Shown here piece after piece: positions 8,675 to 18,590 of a stretch of 64,000 nucleotides of DNA. Both the position numbers and the translations under genes were made by a program. The notes under the pieces were generated by a model. The model worked only from the letters and a program-made list of their open reading frames with translations, did not search any database and was not told the origin of the DNA. This DNA comes from Paraflavitalea devenefica (lineage in GTDB: Bacteria > Bacteroidota > Bacteroidia > Chitinophagales > Chitinophagaceae): assembly GCF_011759375.1 (NCBI RefSeq), contig NZ_JAARML010000002.1:1426001-1490000 (forward strand). Reading direction: 5' to 3'. Every line of letters begins with the position of its first letter. Positions within the stretch are counted from its first letter, which is position 1.

Positions 8675-11600
8675 ATGAAAAAGAAGGCTATGCCCGTCAA
8701 AGCAATCTTAATTTTTTTATTATCTGTTGCCGGAGGATTTTATATTACACGTCTTTCTATAGGCAATGATCTTTTTTCGAAAAATGAAGTGAAAAAGGAG
8801 GAGGAAGGGGAAGAAGAGGCTATCTCCGAAGTGGCGCATTTGCGTTCGGCCTGGTATAAAGAGCTGGTATCCGGGAACCCGAATATTTACCGCCTGCGCA
8901 GCCTGTATGCTGGTTACTTTGCGGCCCACACTTATAAACGCAGTTATGAAACCAATGCCTACATGCGGTTTTTGCAGCAGAACATGATCAATGTAGATGC
9001 CAATGGTTATGTGTTGCCAACGTTGAATTTCCCCGGGGCCAGGCAAACTGACTTTAGTGTTGCAGCAATTGGAGGGCCATGGACCCAATTGTTTACCAAA
9101 TGGAAAACCAACCAGGCCGGGGGCAACGATGGGGTAGGAGTGGTGCGTTCGATTGCCATTGATCCCGGTAATACGAACAGGGTGTTGGCGGGCGGTACGC
9201 TGGCGGCTATATGGAAAACCACCGATGAAGGCGTCACCTGGCGAACTGTAAGTCAGGGCACGCCCCATGTAAAATGGGTAAATGATATTGCCTATGTTAA
9301 AAATTTCCCTGCTACCGTGTATGCCGGCACGGACATGGGTGTTATCAAATCGACCGATGGTGGGGAAAACTGGAGCTATACAGGCCTGAATAACGCGGCC
9401 AATTATCCCAACACGTTGGGCGAACTGGTATGGCTGGGTGTTACCAGTCATACCACTGACACAGTATATGCTACTATCAAAGAAAATGGCCTGTGCTATC
9501 TTAAAAGAACAACGAACGGTGGCGCCACCTGGAGCACACAGCAAACCTTTCCTTCCGGCACTACTATATGGGATATGAAGGTTAAACCCAACGATGCCAA
9601 AACAGTGTATATTATGCGGGTAGATGCCGGCGGGCAATGGATCAATTTTTGGCGGTCGACCGATGGCGGAGTGAATTTTACAAAGATCAATAACGGTTAT
9701 CCTGCAGATGCTGCTGTAGCCGCCCACCGGGCACGATTGGCAGTAACGCCGGCCAATCCGAACGTCGTATATATTGCCACAGGGTATAATGGTGGGGACA
9801 CCAACGATAAGATCAGTTTCTTTAAATCTTCCAATGCCGGCGTCTCATTTACCAAAACCTGTTGCGGTACAGCTTCCCAGCCGTTGGTCTATTCCAATGG
9901 CAGCAATGATTTTCTTTATGAAACCTGTCACCTTGCACAACTGACCTGGAATTTTGCTTTTGCTGTTTCGGCTACCAATGAAAACTTGCTGGCCTGTGCC
10001 GCCAATAAGATCAAAGTAAGTAACGACGGCGGCGCTACCTGGCATTATGACCTCAGCGGAACCACCATCACAGGTTCCCAATATGACAACTACCAGGCCT
10101 GCCCTGGTCACAGAGGCGTGCATGGCGATCACCACGGTATGGCCATCCAGGGCAGTGATATATGGAACACCAATGATGGCGGTGTTTACCATTCGGGTGA
10201 TGGGGGGAATACGGTGGTGAAAGATGTATCGGATGGTATGGCCGTGCAGGAATTGTGGGGCTTTGGCCAGGCCTTTAAAAAGGATATCATGGCGGTGGGT
10301 CTGAATCATAATGCGATCAATATGCGGGATGATGCGGCTTATAGTGGCTGGGTGCGCATTAATGGCGCTGATGCGATGGCGGCCAATGTGAATCCGATAG
10401 ATGACCAATACCTGTATACCCATCCCTGGGGGCATGACCGGGTAAAGAGAAATACAACGGCCAATACAGGGCATATTATCAATCCACTCGGCATTGAGCT
10501 GGGATACATCACCCTGGACAATGTTGAATTTGACGCGCATCATTATTATACGATCTATGCCAGCGACTATGGGGACCGTAACAAAAGTTACCGGATAGCC
10601 AAGACCACCAACAACGCTGATAGCTGGACGATCATTAAATCATTCGCTGCCGAGCAGAAAAATGCGGTAGCCGTAAAGCAGAGTTATGCCAATAACCATT
10701 ATATCTATGCAGTAGTAGAGCCGAACAAGGTCTGGAAATCTGCTGATGCAGGCGCTACCTGGACAGAGGTTTCGCCTCCTGCTTCGCTGATAAGCTCTTA
10801 TGCATTATGGCGACTGGCAGTAAGTGATAAGAACCCTAACCATCTTTGGGTTTCTGTAAAAGGACATCAGAATACGGTAAAGATTATTCGCTCAACCGAC
10901 GGTGGCGCTACCTGGGAGGATTATTCAACAGGGTTGCCCGCTTATGCCATTACTTCCATGATCTACCAGCGCGGAAGCGATGATGGTATTTATGCAGGCA
11001 CCACGTACGGTGTATATTATCGTAAAAATGGCATGACTGCCTGGGAGCAGTTTGGCACCAGTCTGCCCGCCACCCAGGTGAGCTTTATGCATATCAACTA
11101 CGCATTGGGGAAAATCAGGATCGGCACACAACGGGGTATCTGGGAAAATGCTTTGGCAGCCATCACTCCGCCCAAAGCCAATATCAGTGCCAATAAGCTT
11201 AGCTTTTGCCCTGCGCTCCAAAATGCGCAGGTCCAATTCGCTGATTATTCAGTATTGCACAATGATGCACAAACAACGTATAGCTGGAGTTTTCCTGGCG
11301 GTACTCCTTCCACTTCCACCAGTGAGCGACCCCTGGTATCTTATGCCAATGCTGCGCCAGGCAATTATGACGTTACCCTTACAGTAACAGACCAATATGG
11401 CTCCAGCACGCAAACGCTGACCGGCTTTATTAAGGTAAACTGTGGTCAATTCAGTAATTGCAGCAATCCCACAGACCTTCCTAAAACCAACTGGACGATT
11501 GAATATGCAGACAGCTATGAATCTACTGATCCTCCGGCCAATGCTATCGATGGAGGATCAGGCAGTATATGGCATACCAGGTGGAGTGGGGGTTCGCCTC

Positions 11601-12193
11601 CGGGCTACCCACATGAATTACAAATAAACCTGGGCGATACCTTTACCATTAGTCAATTAAAATACCTGCCAAGGCAGGATGGCAATGTAAATGGGCGGGT
11701 GGCGAATTATGAAATATATGTTGCTGCCAATACTTCCAGTTGGGGAACACCGGTGTATACCGGCACATTTGCCAATAGTGCCACGGAAAAGGTGGTGAGT
11801 TTTGCCGCGAAGGCGGGAAAGTATATCCGGTTCAGGGCTTTAACGGAAGTTAATAACAATATATGGGCGTCTGCCGCTGAAATAGGTGTGGTTGGGTGCC
11901 TATATATTCCATCCTCACCAGTTACGTCGACCTTGACAGGCGTCGAAACCGAAGTAAAGAAAACAGTTGAACTATTCCCCAATCCTGCCAAGGATGTATT
12001 CTACATTAGTCTGACTGGTTATACAGGAAATACGGATGTCCGGATGTACGATATGAACGGACGTGTTGTTGTATCAAAAAGATTTAATAAGAATAAAACG
12101 TCCCTGAATATATCTGGCTTACGGTCAGGAGGATACGTAGTTAAAATAAGGAACAATGGTAACGAAGAGGTGGCAAAGCTGATGAAAAGATAA
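8675..12193 (+). CDS. Giant T9SS-exported beta-propeller/PKD/discoidin protein
   Basis: A 1172-residue exported protein. After an N-terminal hydrophobic segment and a Lys/Glu-rich stretch, residues about 120-840 contain many Asp-box/BNR-type propeller motifs (STDGGENW near 226, SNDGGATW, SADAGATW, STDGGATW near 740) of the sortilin/VPS10 and exo-alpha-sialidase-like class. Then come a PKD domain (about 845-930, YSWSFPGGTPSTST), a discoidin/F5-8C domain (about 945-1080, NAIDGGSGSIWHTRW) and a type IX sorting domain (about 1095-1172, VELFPNPAKDVF; MYDMNGRVV; LRSGGYVVKI). No glycosidase active site can be recognised, so enzymatic activity is open; adhesion or binding is equally possible. It follows the lipoprotein by 45 bp and probably belongs to the same operon. 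Confidence 0.8.
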   Translation: MKKKAMPVKAILIFLLSVAGGFYITRLSIGNDLFSKNEVKKEEEGEEEAISEVAHLRSAWYKELVSGNPNIYRLRSLYAGYFAAHTYKRSYETNAYMRFLQQNMINVDANGYVLPTLNFPGARQTDFSVAAIGGPWTQLFTKWKTNQAGGNDGVGVVRSIAIDPGNTNRVLAGGTLAAIWKTTDEGVTWRTVSQGTPHVKWVNDIAYVKNFPATVYAGTDMGVIKSTDGGENWSYTGLNNAANYPNTLGELVWLGVTSHTTDTVYATIKENGLCYLKRTTNGGATWSTQQTFPSGTTIWDMKVKPNDAKTVYIMRVDAGGQWINFWRSTDGGVNFTKINNGYPADAAVAAHRARLAVTPANPNVVYIATGYNGGDTNDKISFFKSSNAGVSFTKTCCGTASQPLVYSNGSNDFLYETCHLAQLTWNFAFAVSATNENLLACAANKIKVSNDGGATWHYDLSGTTITGSQYDNYQACPGHRGVHGDHHGMAIQGSDIWNTNDGGVYHSGDGGNTVVKDVSDGMAVQELWGFGQAFKKDIMAVGLNHNAINMRDDAAYSGWVRINGADAMAANVNPIDDQYLYTHPWGHDRVKRNTTANTGHIINPLGIELGYITLDNVEFDAHHYYTIYASDYGDRNKSYRIAKTTNNADSWTIIKSFAAEQKNAVAVKQSYANNHYIYAVVEPNKVWKSADAGATWTEVSPPASLISSYALWRLAVSDKNPNHLWVSVKGHQNTVKIIRSTDGGATWEDYSTGLPAYAITSMIYQRGSDDGIYAGTTYGVYYRKNGMTAWEQFGTSLPATQVSFMHINYALGKIRIGTQRGIWENALAAITPPKANISANKLSFCPALQNAQVQFADYSVLHNDAQTTYSWSFPGGTPSTSTSERPLVSYANAAPGNYDVTLTVTDQYGSSTQTLTGFIKVNCGQFSNCSNPTDLPKTNWTIEYADSYESTDPPANAIDGGSGSIWHTRWSGGSPPGYPHELQINLGDTFTISQLKYLPRQDGNVNGRVANYEIYVAANTSSWGTPVYTGTFANSATEKVVSFAAKAGKYIRFRALTEVNNNIWASAAEIGVVGCLYIPSSPVTSTLTGVETEVKKTVELFPNPAKDVFYISLTGYTGNTDVRMYDMNGRVVVSKRFNKNKTSLNISGLRSGGYVVKIRNNGNEEVAKLMKR

Positions 12194-12271
12194 ATATCCA
12201 ACTCGTACTATTGTATAGCATCGCATTTCTTCTCTACTTTACTATATTATTATTCATTAAACCATTTATTC

Positions 12272-12691
12272 ATGAGCAATCAATCATTCCTTGCAGCAGT
12301 GATCCTGCTGCTATGCTTTTCATTTTCCCTGCACGGGCAGGCTCAGCAGCCAGACTACGGCAAACATCCCCACTGGATCAAAATGATGGATGATCCGAAT
12401 GTCAATTATTTTGAGGCTGTGAAAGCATTTGAAACATACTGGAAAGGCAAGACCAAACCCGTAGAAGAAAAAGAGGTATTCAGCAATTACAATCAGCAAA
12501 AGATTGTCACCATCCGGAAAACCGAAAGAGAGGCCAAAGAGTATGCTTTTGAATACAAGAAGTTCCTGTACTGGCAACAGCAGGTATTGCCTTATGTTCA
12601 GCCCAATGGCCGTATCCTTTCCACAGAAGAAAGGCTGCAATTATTTGAGCAGGAAAAAAAGGAACGGCAGCGCCGCTCCAAAGGGCAGTAA
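12272..12691 (+). CDS. Small secreted protein of unknown function
   Basis: A 139-residue protein with a clear signal peptide (AAVILLLCFSFSLHGQA) followed by a short, highly charged, helix-rich mature part (HPHWIKMMDDPNVNYFEAVKAF; EREAKEYAFEYKKFLYW) that ends in a basic tail (KKERQRRSKGQ). No family is recognised. It sits 78 bp after one giant propeller protein and 34 bp before the next, so it is probably translated from the same transcript and may be a periplasmic helper or chaperone for them. That role is inference from position only. Confidence 0.65.
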   Translation: MSNQSFLAAVILLLCFSFSLHGQAQQPDYGKHPHWIKMMDDPNVNYFEAVKAFETYWKGKTKPVEEKEVFSNYNQQKIVTIRKTEREAKEYAFEYKKFLYWQQQVLPYVQPNGRILSTEERLQLFEQEKKERQRRSKGQ

Positions 12692-12725
12692 TAACCTATC
12701 CATTAATGACTGAAAACTTTTATCT

Positions 12726-15700
12726 ATGAAGCTTTATCCTCTTATACTTACTATATGCCTGCTTGTCTTTCACCATACCATGCATGCGCAAAGCTGGTCG
12801 GAAGTAGGCCCGATCGCTTTCCCCACCAATATTTCCGGGCAGATACATGGCATTGGCCGTGTATGCCAGCTCAAGTTCCATGCTACTGATGCCAACAGGA
12901 TGTATGCGGTGAGCGCTTCCGGCGGATTATGGATCAGCAATGATGCCGGCGCCAACTGGCAGCGGACAGGCAGCGATACAGAAATACCGCAAGGCAGTTG
13001 TGCTTCGGTTTGTATCGACTACACCAATGATAATATCCTGTACCTCTCCAGTGGTGATCCCAATTATTATGGCAATGGATATGGGATCTGGAAAAGTACC
13101 GATGGCGGCACTACCTGGGCTGCTTCCAACTCCGGTATGGGGAACAGGATGGCGCTGGAAATACTGATGAGCCCTACCGATCAAAATACGCTGATCGCTG
13201 CTACTACCGATGGCATCTGGAAATCGACCAATGCCGGTGTGTCGTGGACAGTTAAAAAAAGCGGGGGTGCTTTTAAAGACATGATCTATAAACCCGGATC
13301 TTCTGCCATCCTGTATGCAGTAGATAATGCTACTTTCTGGCGTTCGGCCGATAACGGGGAAACCTGGACCCAGATCAGCAGTGTAGCCCCGGCAGCCGGC
13401 AATGGCGGACGTATTGCTGTATCGGCCGCTAATACCAACGTGGTGTATGTTGGTTTTATTGGTTCCAATAATTCCGCAGGAGGGATCATTTACCGGTCGA
13501 CAGACGGCGGGTTGAATTTTACTTTACAGAAAGGCGATGTTACGCCCAACCTGACTGGTTATGACGCCGGCTCCGGCGGACAGGGCAATTACAATTTTAC
13601 CATTTTTGCTGACCGGGCAAATGCCGATATCCTATATGTTGGCGCACATTGCAACTGGAAAAGCACGGATGGCGGTGTGAACTGGACGAAGCTGACCAAC
13701 TGGTGGGAGAAATGCCATACCGATATGCATCATATTGTTACTTCGCCGTACAACAATAACCGTTTATTCAATGCCAATGACGGCGGGATCTTTTTAAGTA
13801 CCGACGGCGGTGTAAGCTGGTCTCCTTCCGCCAATGGATTAAGCGCCACAGAAATTTATCATATGGGGACCAGCAAGCTTTCCCGTAGCATTATCGGTAT
13901 TGGCACACAGGACAACGGTGAGCTGTATTATAATGGCACTACCTGGTATTGTAACCGCGGCGGCGACTGGGGATCCAAATATGAATTTGATTATGCCAAT
14001 ACCAATGTGGCGTATTATGTTGAGAATGCCACACGGCGCGACCTGGTGCTCAACAATGGTTCCACAGGCATTGGGTTGACGACTCCGAATAACAATGATG
14101 TTTATTCGGTAACCGCTCAAAATACCAATCTTGCCTTTGTGGGTCAGGGCACTTCCCTCAAACGCAGTTCCAACCTGCTGAATGCTTCCCCCACCTGGAG
14201 CAGCCTTACTACTTTCACGGCCAACATCAAAGCCATTACCATTGCTCCCGACAATACCAATGAAGTATATGTGCTGACCAGTGATGCCAAAGTGTATTAT
14301 TCCAGTAATGCTACAGCGGCCAGTCCAACCTTTGCACAGGTCTCCACGGTTCCCAACAGCGCAGCTACCTTTGGCAACCTGGTGGTGATCAATAGCAATA
14401 CCAGTGTAGTCTACGCAACAGCGGGGGCTAAGGTATACCGTTCTTCCAACAAGGCAGTAACCTGGACAGATGTGAGCGGAACCTTAGCCAGTGTGAACAT
14501 TATTGACCTGCAGCATGATAAATTCAGCACCAATGAAAGCATTTATATTGCTACAGCCAAAAGTGTACAATACCGTAACAGCACCAATGGCGCCTGGCAG
14601 AATATTTCAGCAGGGCTTCCTGCTATAGCCAATATCACCAATTTGCGGTTGTTCAATACGACTTCGAACAACAGTTTATTGCGGGTATCTTTTTATGGCC
14701 GCGGCGTATGGGAGATCCCTGTTAACAATGACGGGTCGGGCAATCAGCCGTCTTCTGTAACTATTACAGCACCTGTCAATAACAGCAATTTTGTAGCGCC
14801 GGCCAATATTAATTTTACGGTGAATGCTACGGATGCCGATGGCAGTGTTACCAAAGTGGAATACTGGAATGGCGGCGCTAAAATTGGTGAAAGCACCACC
14901 ACTCCTTTTTCCTTTGCCTGGAACGCTGTAGGCACCGGCTCCTATAACATTACCGCCGTTGCCATTGATAACGGGAGCGCCAGCACTGCCTCTGTGCCTG
15001 TAAATATTTCTGTGAGTGAGTCGCAGGAGCCCTGCCATGCAGCTATTCCCCGCACACAATACAGTGTGTACCAGTTTGACAGTGAAGAGACCGCCGGTGA
15101 AACGGCCCCTGCCACCCATGCTATCGACGGAGATGTAAATACCTTTTGGCATACCCAATGGAGTGGTTCAACAGCACCGCTGCCGCATTATATTGCCATT
15201 AATCTCGGCGCTACGTACAACGTGACCAAATTGCGGTATGTGCCCCGCCAGAACAGCACCAATGGGCGGATCAATGCCTACCAGGTGCATACCAGCATTG
15301 ATGGAAGCACCTGGACGCTGGTAGCATCCGGCAATTTTACCAATACTGCTACCGCGCAGGATGTAATATTAAGCAGGCCTGCACATGCCCGGTATGTGAA
15401 GCTGACAGCTACTTCCGAGTTAAGCGGCCAGGCATTTACCACCATAGCGGAATTAACCTTCTTTGGTTGTGCCGTTCCTGCTTCCTGTACCACTACCGGC
15501 ATTCCACGCAGTAATTATAGTGTAAACGGGTTCGACAGCCAGGAGACTACCGGCGAAACAGCACCGGCCACCAACGCGATAGATGGCAACAACAGCACTT
15601 TCTGGCATACCCAATGGTACAATTCAACGGCTCCCATGCCGCATTATATCACGATCGACCTGGGCGCCACCAACCAGCTTACTACGGTTACGTATGTACC

Positions 15701-16217
15701 ACGGCAGAACAGTACGAATGGGCGGATCAAGAATTACAAAATAGAAGTAAGCGTATTGGGGCAGGCATGGTTCACAGTAGCCGAAGGCACATGGCCCAAC
15801 AGCACCACCACACAAACGGTGAGCTTCGGGGCCATCCAGGCACGGTATGTCCGGCTTACTGCCAGTTCCGAAGTAAATAATAACCCATGGACTTCTGTAG
15901 CCGAACTGTCCTTTGCCGGATGCGGTGCCGCTGCTCCTTCCATACCTATTGTTTTGAGGACCGTGAAGGGAGATGATCTCTTATCGTATCCCGTTCCCAC
16001 AAAAGGCATGGTGACTGTAAAGCTACCTGCTTTGCAGGGCAGCCGGGTTAACCTGGAAGTATTTGACCTGCAGGGCAGGCTGGTTAAAAAACAACCCGTG
16101 GCTGCTGCGAAGAGCACGGTACAGATCAACCTGAGCAATATGGCCAGTGGCCAGTATATCCTTGTGGTAAGAGATGAAAAGGGCACAGTTTATTCCACCA
16201 AACTGATGAAGGAATAA
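12726..16217 (+). CDS. Giant T9SS-exported propeller/Ig/double-discoidin protein
   Basis: A 1163-residue secreted protein and architectural partner of the previous giant. Signal peptide (MKLYPLILTICLLVFHHTMH); a large BNR/Asp-box propeller over about residues 25-650 (STDGGTTW, STNAGVSW, SADNGETW, STDGGVSW); a bacterial Ig-like domain (about 675-770, ITAPVNNSNFVAPANI; YWNGGAKIGESTTTPFSF); two consecutive discoidin domains (about 775-910 and 920-1060) that are clear duplicates of each other; and a T9SS type A sorting domain (SYPVPTKGMVTV; VFDLQGRLVKK; MASGQYILVV). A perfect 18-bp hairpin follows the stop codon and probably ends the transcript. No catalytic site is recognised. Confidence 0.8.
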   Translation: MKLYPLILTICLLVFHHTMHAQSWSEVGPIAFPTNISGQIHGIGRVCQLKFHATDANRMYAVSASGGLWISNDAGANWQRTGSDTEIPQGSCASVCIDYTNDNILYLSSGDPNYYGNGYGIWKSTDGGTTWAASNSGMGNRMALEILMSPTDQNTLIAATTDGIWKSTNAGVSWTVKKSGGAFKDMIYKPGSSAILYAVDNATFWRSADNGETWTQISSVAPAAGNGGRIAVSAANTNVVYVGFIGSNNSAGGIIYRSTDGGLNFTLQKGDVTPNLTGYDAGSGGQGNYNFTIFADRANADILYVGAHCNWKSTDGGVNWTKLTNWWEKCHTDMHHIVTSPYNNNRLFNANDGGIFLSTDGGVSWSPSANGLSATEIYHMGTSKLSRSIIGIGTQDNGELYYNGTTWYCNRGGDWGSKYEFDYANTNVAYYVENATRRDLVLNNGSTGIGLTTPNNNDVYSVTAQNTNLAFVGQGTSLKRSSNLLNASPTWSSLTTFTANIKAITIAPDNTNEVYVLTSDAKVYYSSNATAASPTFAQVSTVPNSAATFGNLVVINSNTSVVYATAGAKVYRSSNKAVTWTDVSGTLASVNIIDLQHDKFSTNESIYIATAKSVQYRNSTNGAWQNISAGLPAIANITNLRLFNTTSNNSLLRVSFYGRGVWEIPVNNDGSGNQPSSVTITAPVNNSNFVAPANINFTVNATDADGSVTKVEYWNGGAKIGESTTTPFSFAWNAVGTGSYNITAVAIDNGSASTASVPVNISVSESQEPCHAAIPRTQYSVYQFDSEETAGETAPATHAIDGDVNTFWHTQWSGSTAPLPHYIAINLGATYNVTKLRYVPRQNSTNGRINAYQVHTSIDGSTWTLVASGNFTNTATAQDVILSRPAHARYVKLTATSELSGQAFTTIAELTFFGCAVPASCTTTGIPRSNYSVNGFDSQETTGETAPATNAIDGNNSTFWHTQWYNSTAPMPHYITIDLGATNQLTTVTYVPRQNSTNGRIKNYKIEVSVLGQAWFTVAEGTWPNSTTTQTVSFGAIQARYVRLTASSEVNNNPWTSVAELSFAGCGAAAPSIPIVLRTVKGDDLLSYPVPTKGMVTVKLPALQGSRVNLEVFDLQGRLVKKQPVAAAKSTVQINLSNMASGQYILVVRDEKGTVYSTKLMKE

Positions 16218-16240
16218 ACGGGCTTCGTGCAGACATCGGA

Positions 16241-16282
16241 ATTGAACGTATGTGTGCTGCTCAAAGCACACATACGTTCAAT
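16241..16282 (+). terminator. Perfect 18-bp hairpin after the second giant protein
   Basis: ATTGAACGTATGTGTGCT pairs perfectly with its reverse complement across a 6-nt loop (GCTCAA), 23 bp past the stop codon. There is no T-run, so it may work as a transcript-end stabiliser, an attenuator or a Rho-assisted end. The next gene starts 63 bp further on. Confidence 0.6.
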
Positions 16283-16345
16283 CCATTAATATGATTAAAG
16301 CCTGTATCCGCTTTTGCAAATGCATTTTTATTTCAACTTTTTCTT

Positions 16346-18556
16346 ATGAGATCAATAGTACTCATTATATTCATTTCAGCTATTGTTATCCCTGCCCGGG
16401 GGCAGGAACCCGTTACAGATTCGGCACAGTCTCTTACAGAAGTGGTGGTGAGCGCCAATAAATTTGCAGAAAAAAGCAGGCATGTAGCACAAAAGGTAAC
16501 TGTTATCAGCAGTCGTGAAATAGCTTCTTCGCTGTCGAACAATACAGCAGGCCTGCTGGAGCAAACCGGAAAGATATTTGTACAGCGCAGCCAGTTGGGC
16601 GGGGGAAGTCCGGTGATCAATGGTTTTGAAGCAAGCAGGATATTGCTGGTGGTAGATGGTGTGCGTATGAATAATGCCATCTACCGCACGGGGCATTTGC
16701 AAAATGCGATCACGATCGATGATGATATCCTGGAAAGAACGGAGATCTTATATGGTCCTTCCTCCACTATTTACGGTTCTGATGCCCTGGGGGGCGTTAT
16801 TCATTTTCAAACCCGGCAGCCCCGGCTTTCCCGGGAAGGGTTCCGGGCGCAAACCAATGCCAGTACCCGGTACAGCAGCGCCTTTGCTGAATTTTCCGGT
16901 CATGTAGATGTAAACCTGGGATGGAAAAAGTTTGCTTCTCTTACTTCTGTCAGCTACAGTAGTTTTGGCGACCTCCGGCAAGGAGCTGACCGCAATCCTT
17001 TCTATGGCGACTTTGGCAAAAGAACAGCGTACATTGCCCGCATTAACGGAATGGATTCCATTGTAGCGAATAAAAATGTTAACATCCAAAAGTTCAGCAA
17101 TTACAAACAATATGACTTTTTGCAAAAGCTGCGATGGGAACCCGGCGCAACACAATCGCACGAACTGAACCTGCAGTATTCCACCAGCAGTGATATTCCC
17201 CGTTATGATCGCTTAACGGACACCAGGAATGGCCAATTAAGGTGGGCGGAATGGTATTATGGTCCCCAGGACCGGCTGATGGCTGCCTATACCTACAAAC
17301 GCAGGCAACTGCCTGGTTTCTTTGACCAGTTAATGGCCGGCATGAGCTACCAGCGCATTGTAGAAAGCCGCATGCAGCGCGCTTACCGCAAGGACCTGCG
17401 GGAAAACAGGATAGAACATATCGACGTAGCGGCCTTTCATATCGACCTGCGTAAAAGCGCCGGGCGGCATGAGCTGAGCACCGGGGCCGACGGACAGCTC
17501 AATTACCTGAACTCAACCGCTTACAATTATAATATTGCGAACGGTCAAAAGACTTATGGTTTACAGACCCGCTATCCCGACGGGAAAAACAATATGAGCT
17601 ATGCAGGCGCCTACCTGCAGCATTTGTATAAGATCATTCCCGGTAAACTGATCCTGAATGACGGCATACGGGTGAATTATGTAGCACTCAACGCACATAT
17701 TGCCGATCCTTCCCTGCTGCATTTGCCATTTACCGATGCCTCGCAAAGGAATTTTACCTATAGCCTGAATGCAGGCATTATTTACCTCCCTGATCCTGTA
17801 ACGAAATTATCTTTTAATTTCTCCACCGGTTTCCGTGCGCCCAATATTGACGACCTGGCCAAGGTATTCGAATCGGCAGGAGGGATACAACTGGTGGTAC
17901 CCAATGCTGATCTGCAACCTGAGAAGACCTATCAGTTCAACCTGAACCTGGAGCGGCAATTTGATGAGTGGGTAACCTTGGAAGCGAATGCTTTTTATAC
18001 GTTTTTCAGGGATGCTATTGTGCTGGATAATTTTCACCTGAATGGCGCTTCATCCATTGAATACGATGGCCGGATCACCCCTGTGGTGGCCAATCAAAAT
18101 AAAGCGCGGGCATTCATTTATGGTTTGCAAGGATCTGTCACGCTCAGGCCGGTCAGCCATTTCAGCCTGTACAGTCATGCTGCTTATACCTATGGACGTT
18201 ATAAAGGCAGCGACGGTCAGCAGGTGCCCATGGACCATATTCCTCCTGTCTTTGGTAAAACAGGCATTACCTATACCTGGCGTTTTGTTGAAAGCGAGTG
18301 TGCTTTATTGTATAATGGCTGGAAAAAACTAAAGGATTATAATCCTTCCGGTGAAGATAACCTGCCCTATGCCACTGCGGCAGGAATGCCCTCCTGGAGT
18401 ATCTTCAATGCTTCAGTAGCCTGCACCATTGGCCGGCATTTGCAGGTGCAGGTTACCCTGGAAAATATACTGGACCGCAATTACCGGGTGTTCTCATCGG
18501 GGATAAGCGGTGCGGGCAGGAACCTGATGATCAGGCTGAAGGCCCTCCAGTTGTGA
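16346..18556 (+). CDS. TonB-dependent receptor (hemoglobin/transferrin/colicin-receptor-like)
   Basis: A 736-residue outer-membrane receptor without the SusC-type N-terminal extension. Signal peptide (SIVLIIFISAIVIPARG), TonB box (TEVVVSANKF at about 30), plug with VINGFEASRILLVVDGVRMN and ILYGPSSTIYGSDALGGVIH, and a barrel ending in a hydrophobic strand (NLMIRLKALQL). The plug resembles the hemoglobin/transferrin/cobalamin-type receptor group more than SusC, so the cargo may be a metal chelate or a small ligand. It is separated from the propeller gene by 128 bp with a strong hairpin, so it may have its own promoter. It is convergent with the AstE/AspA-like gene, 34 bp apart. Confidence 0.85.
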   Translation: MRSIVLIIFISAIVIPARGQEPVTDSAQSLTEVVVSANKFAEKSRHVAQKVTVISSREIASSLSNNTAGLLEQTGKIFVQRSQLGGGSPVINGFEASRILLVVDGVRMNNAIYRTGHLQNAITIDDDILERTEILYGPSSTIYGSDALGGVIHFQTRQPRLSREGFRAQTNASTRYSSAFAEFSGHVDVNLGWKKFASLTSVSYSSFGDLRQGADRNPFYGDFGKRTAYIARINGMDSIVANKNVNIQKFSNYKQYDFLQKLRWEPGATQSHELNLQYSTSSDIPRYDRLTDTRNGQLRWAEWYYGPQDRLMAAYTYKRRQLPGFFDQLMAGMSYQRIVESRMQRAYRKDLRENRIEHIDVAAFHIDLRKSAGRHELSTGADGQLNYLNSTAYNYNIANGQKTYGLQTRYPDGKNNMSYAGAYLQHLYKIIPGKLILNDGIRVNYVALNAHIADPSLLHLPFTDASQRNFTYSLNAGIIYLPDPVTKLSFNFSTGFRAPNIDDLAKVFESAGGIQLVVPNADLQPEKTYQFNLNLERQFDEWVTLEANAFYTFFRDAIVLDNFHLNGASSIEYDGRITPVVANQNKARAFIYGLQGSVTLRPVSHFSLYSHAAYTYGRYKGSDGQQVPMDHIPPVFGKTGITYTWRFVESECALLYNGWKKLKDYNPSGEDNLPYATAAGMPSWSIFNASVACTIGRHLQVQVTLENILDRNYRVFSSGISGAGRNLMIRLKALQL

Positions 18557-18590
18557 GCGCCGGGCATCTATCCGGCCATGTTATATAGTT

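Noticed and set aside
8720..9727. 335-codon frame antisense to the first giant propeller protein
   Set aside because: Fully inside a gene with strong domain evidence; the reversed Asp-box repeats explain the open frame.
8675..16217. Calling the giant propeller proteins GH74 or GH33 enzymes
   Set aside because: Asp-box motifs alone occur in non-enzymatic propellers, and I could not find the catalytic residues of either family.
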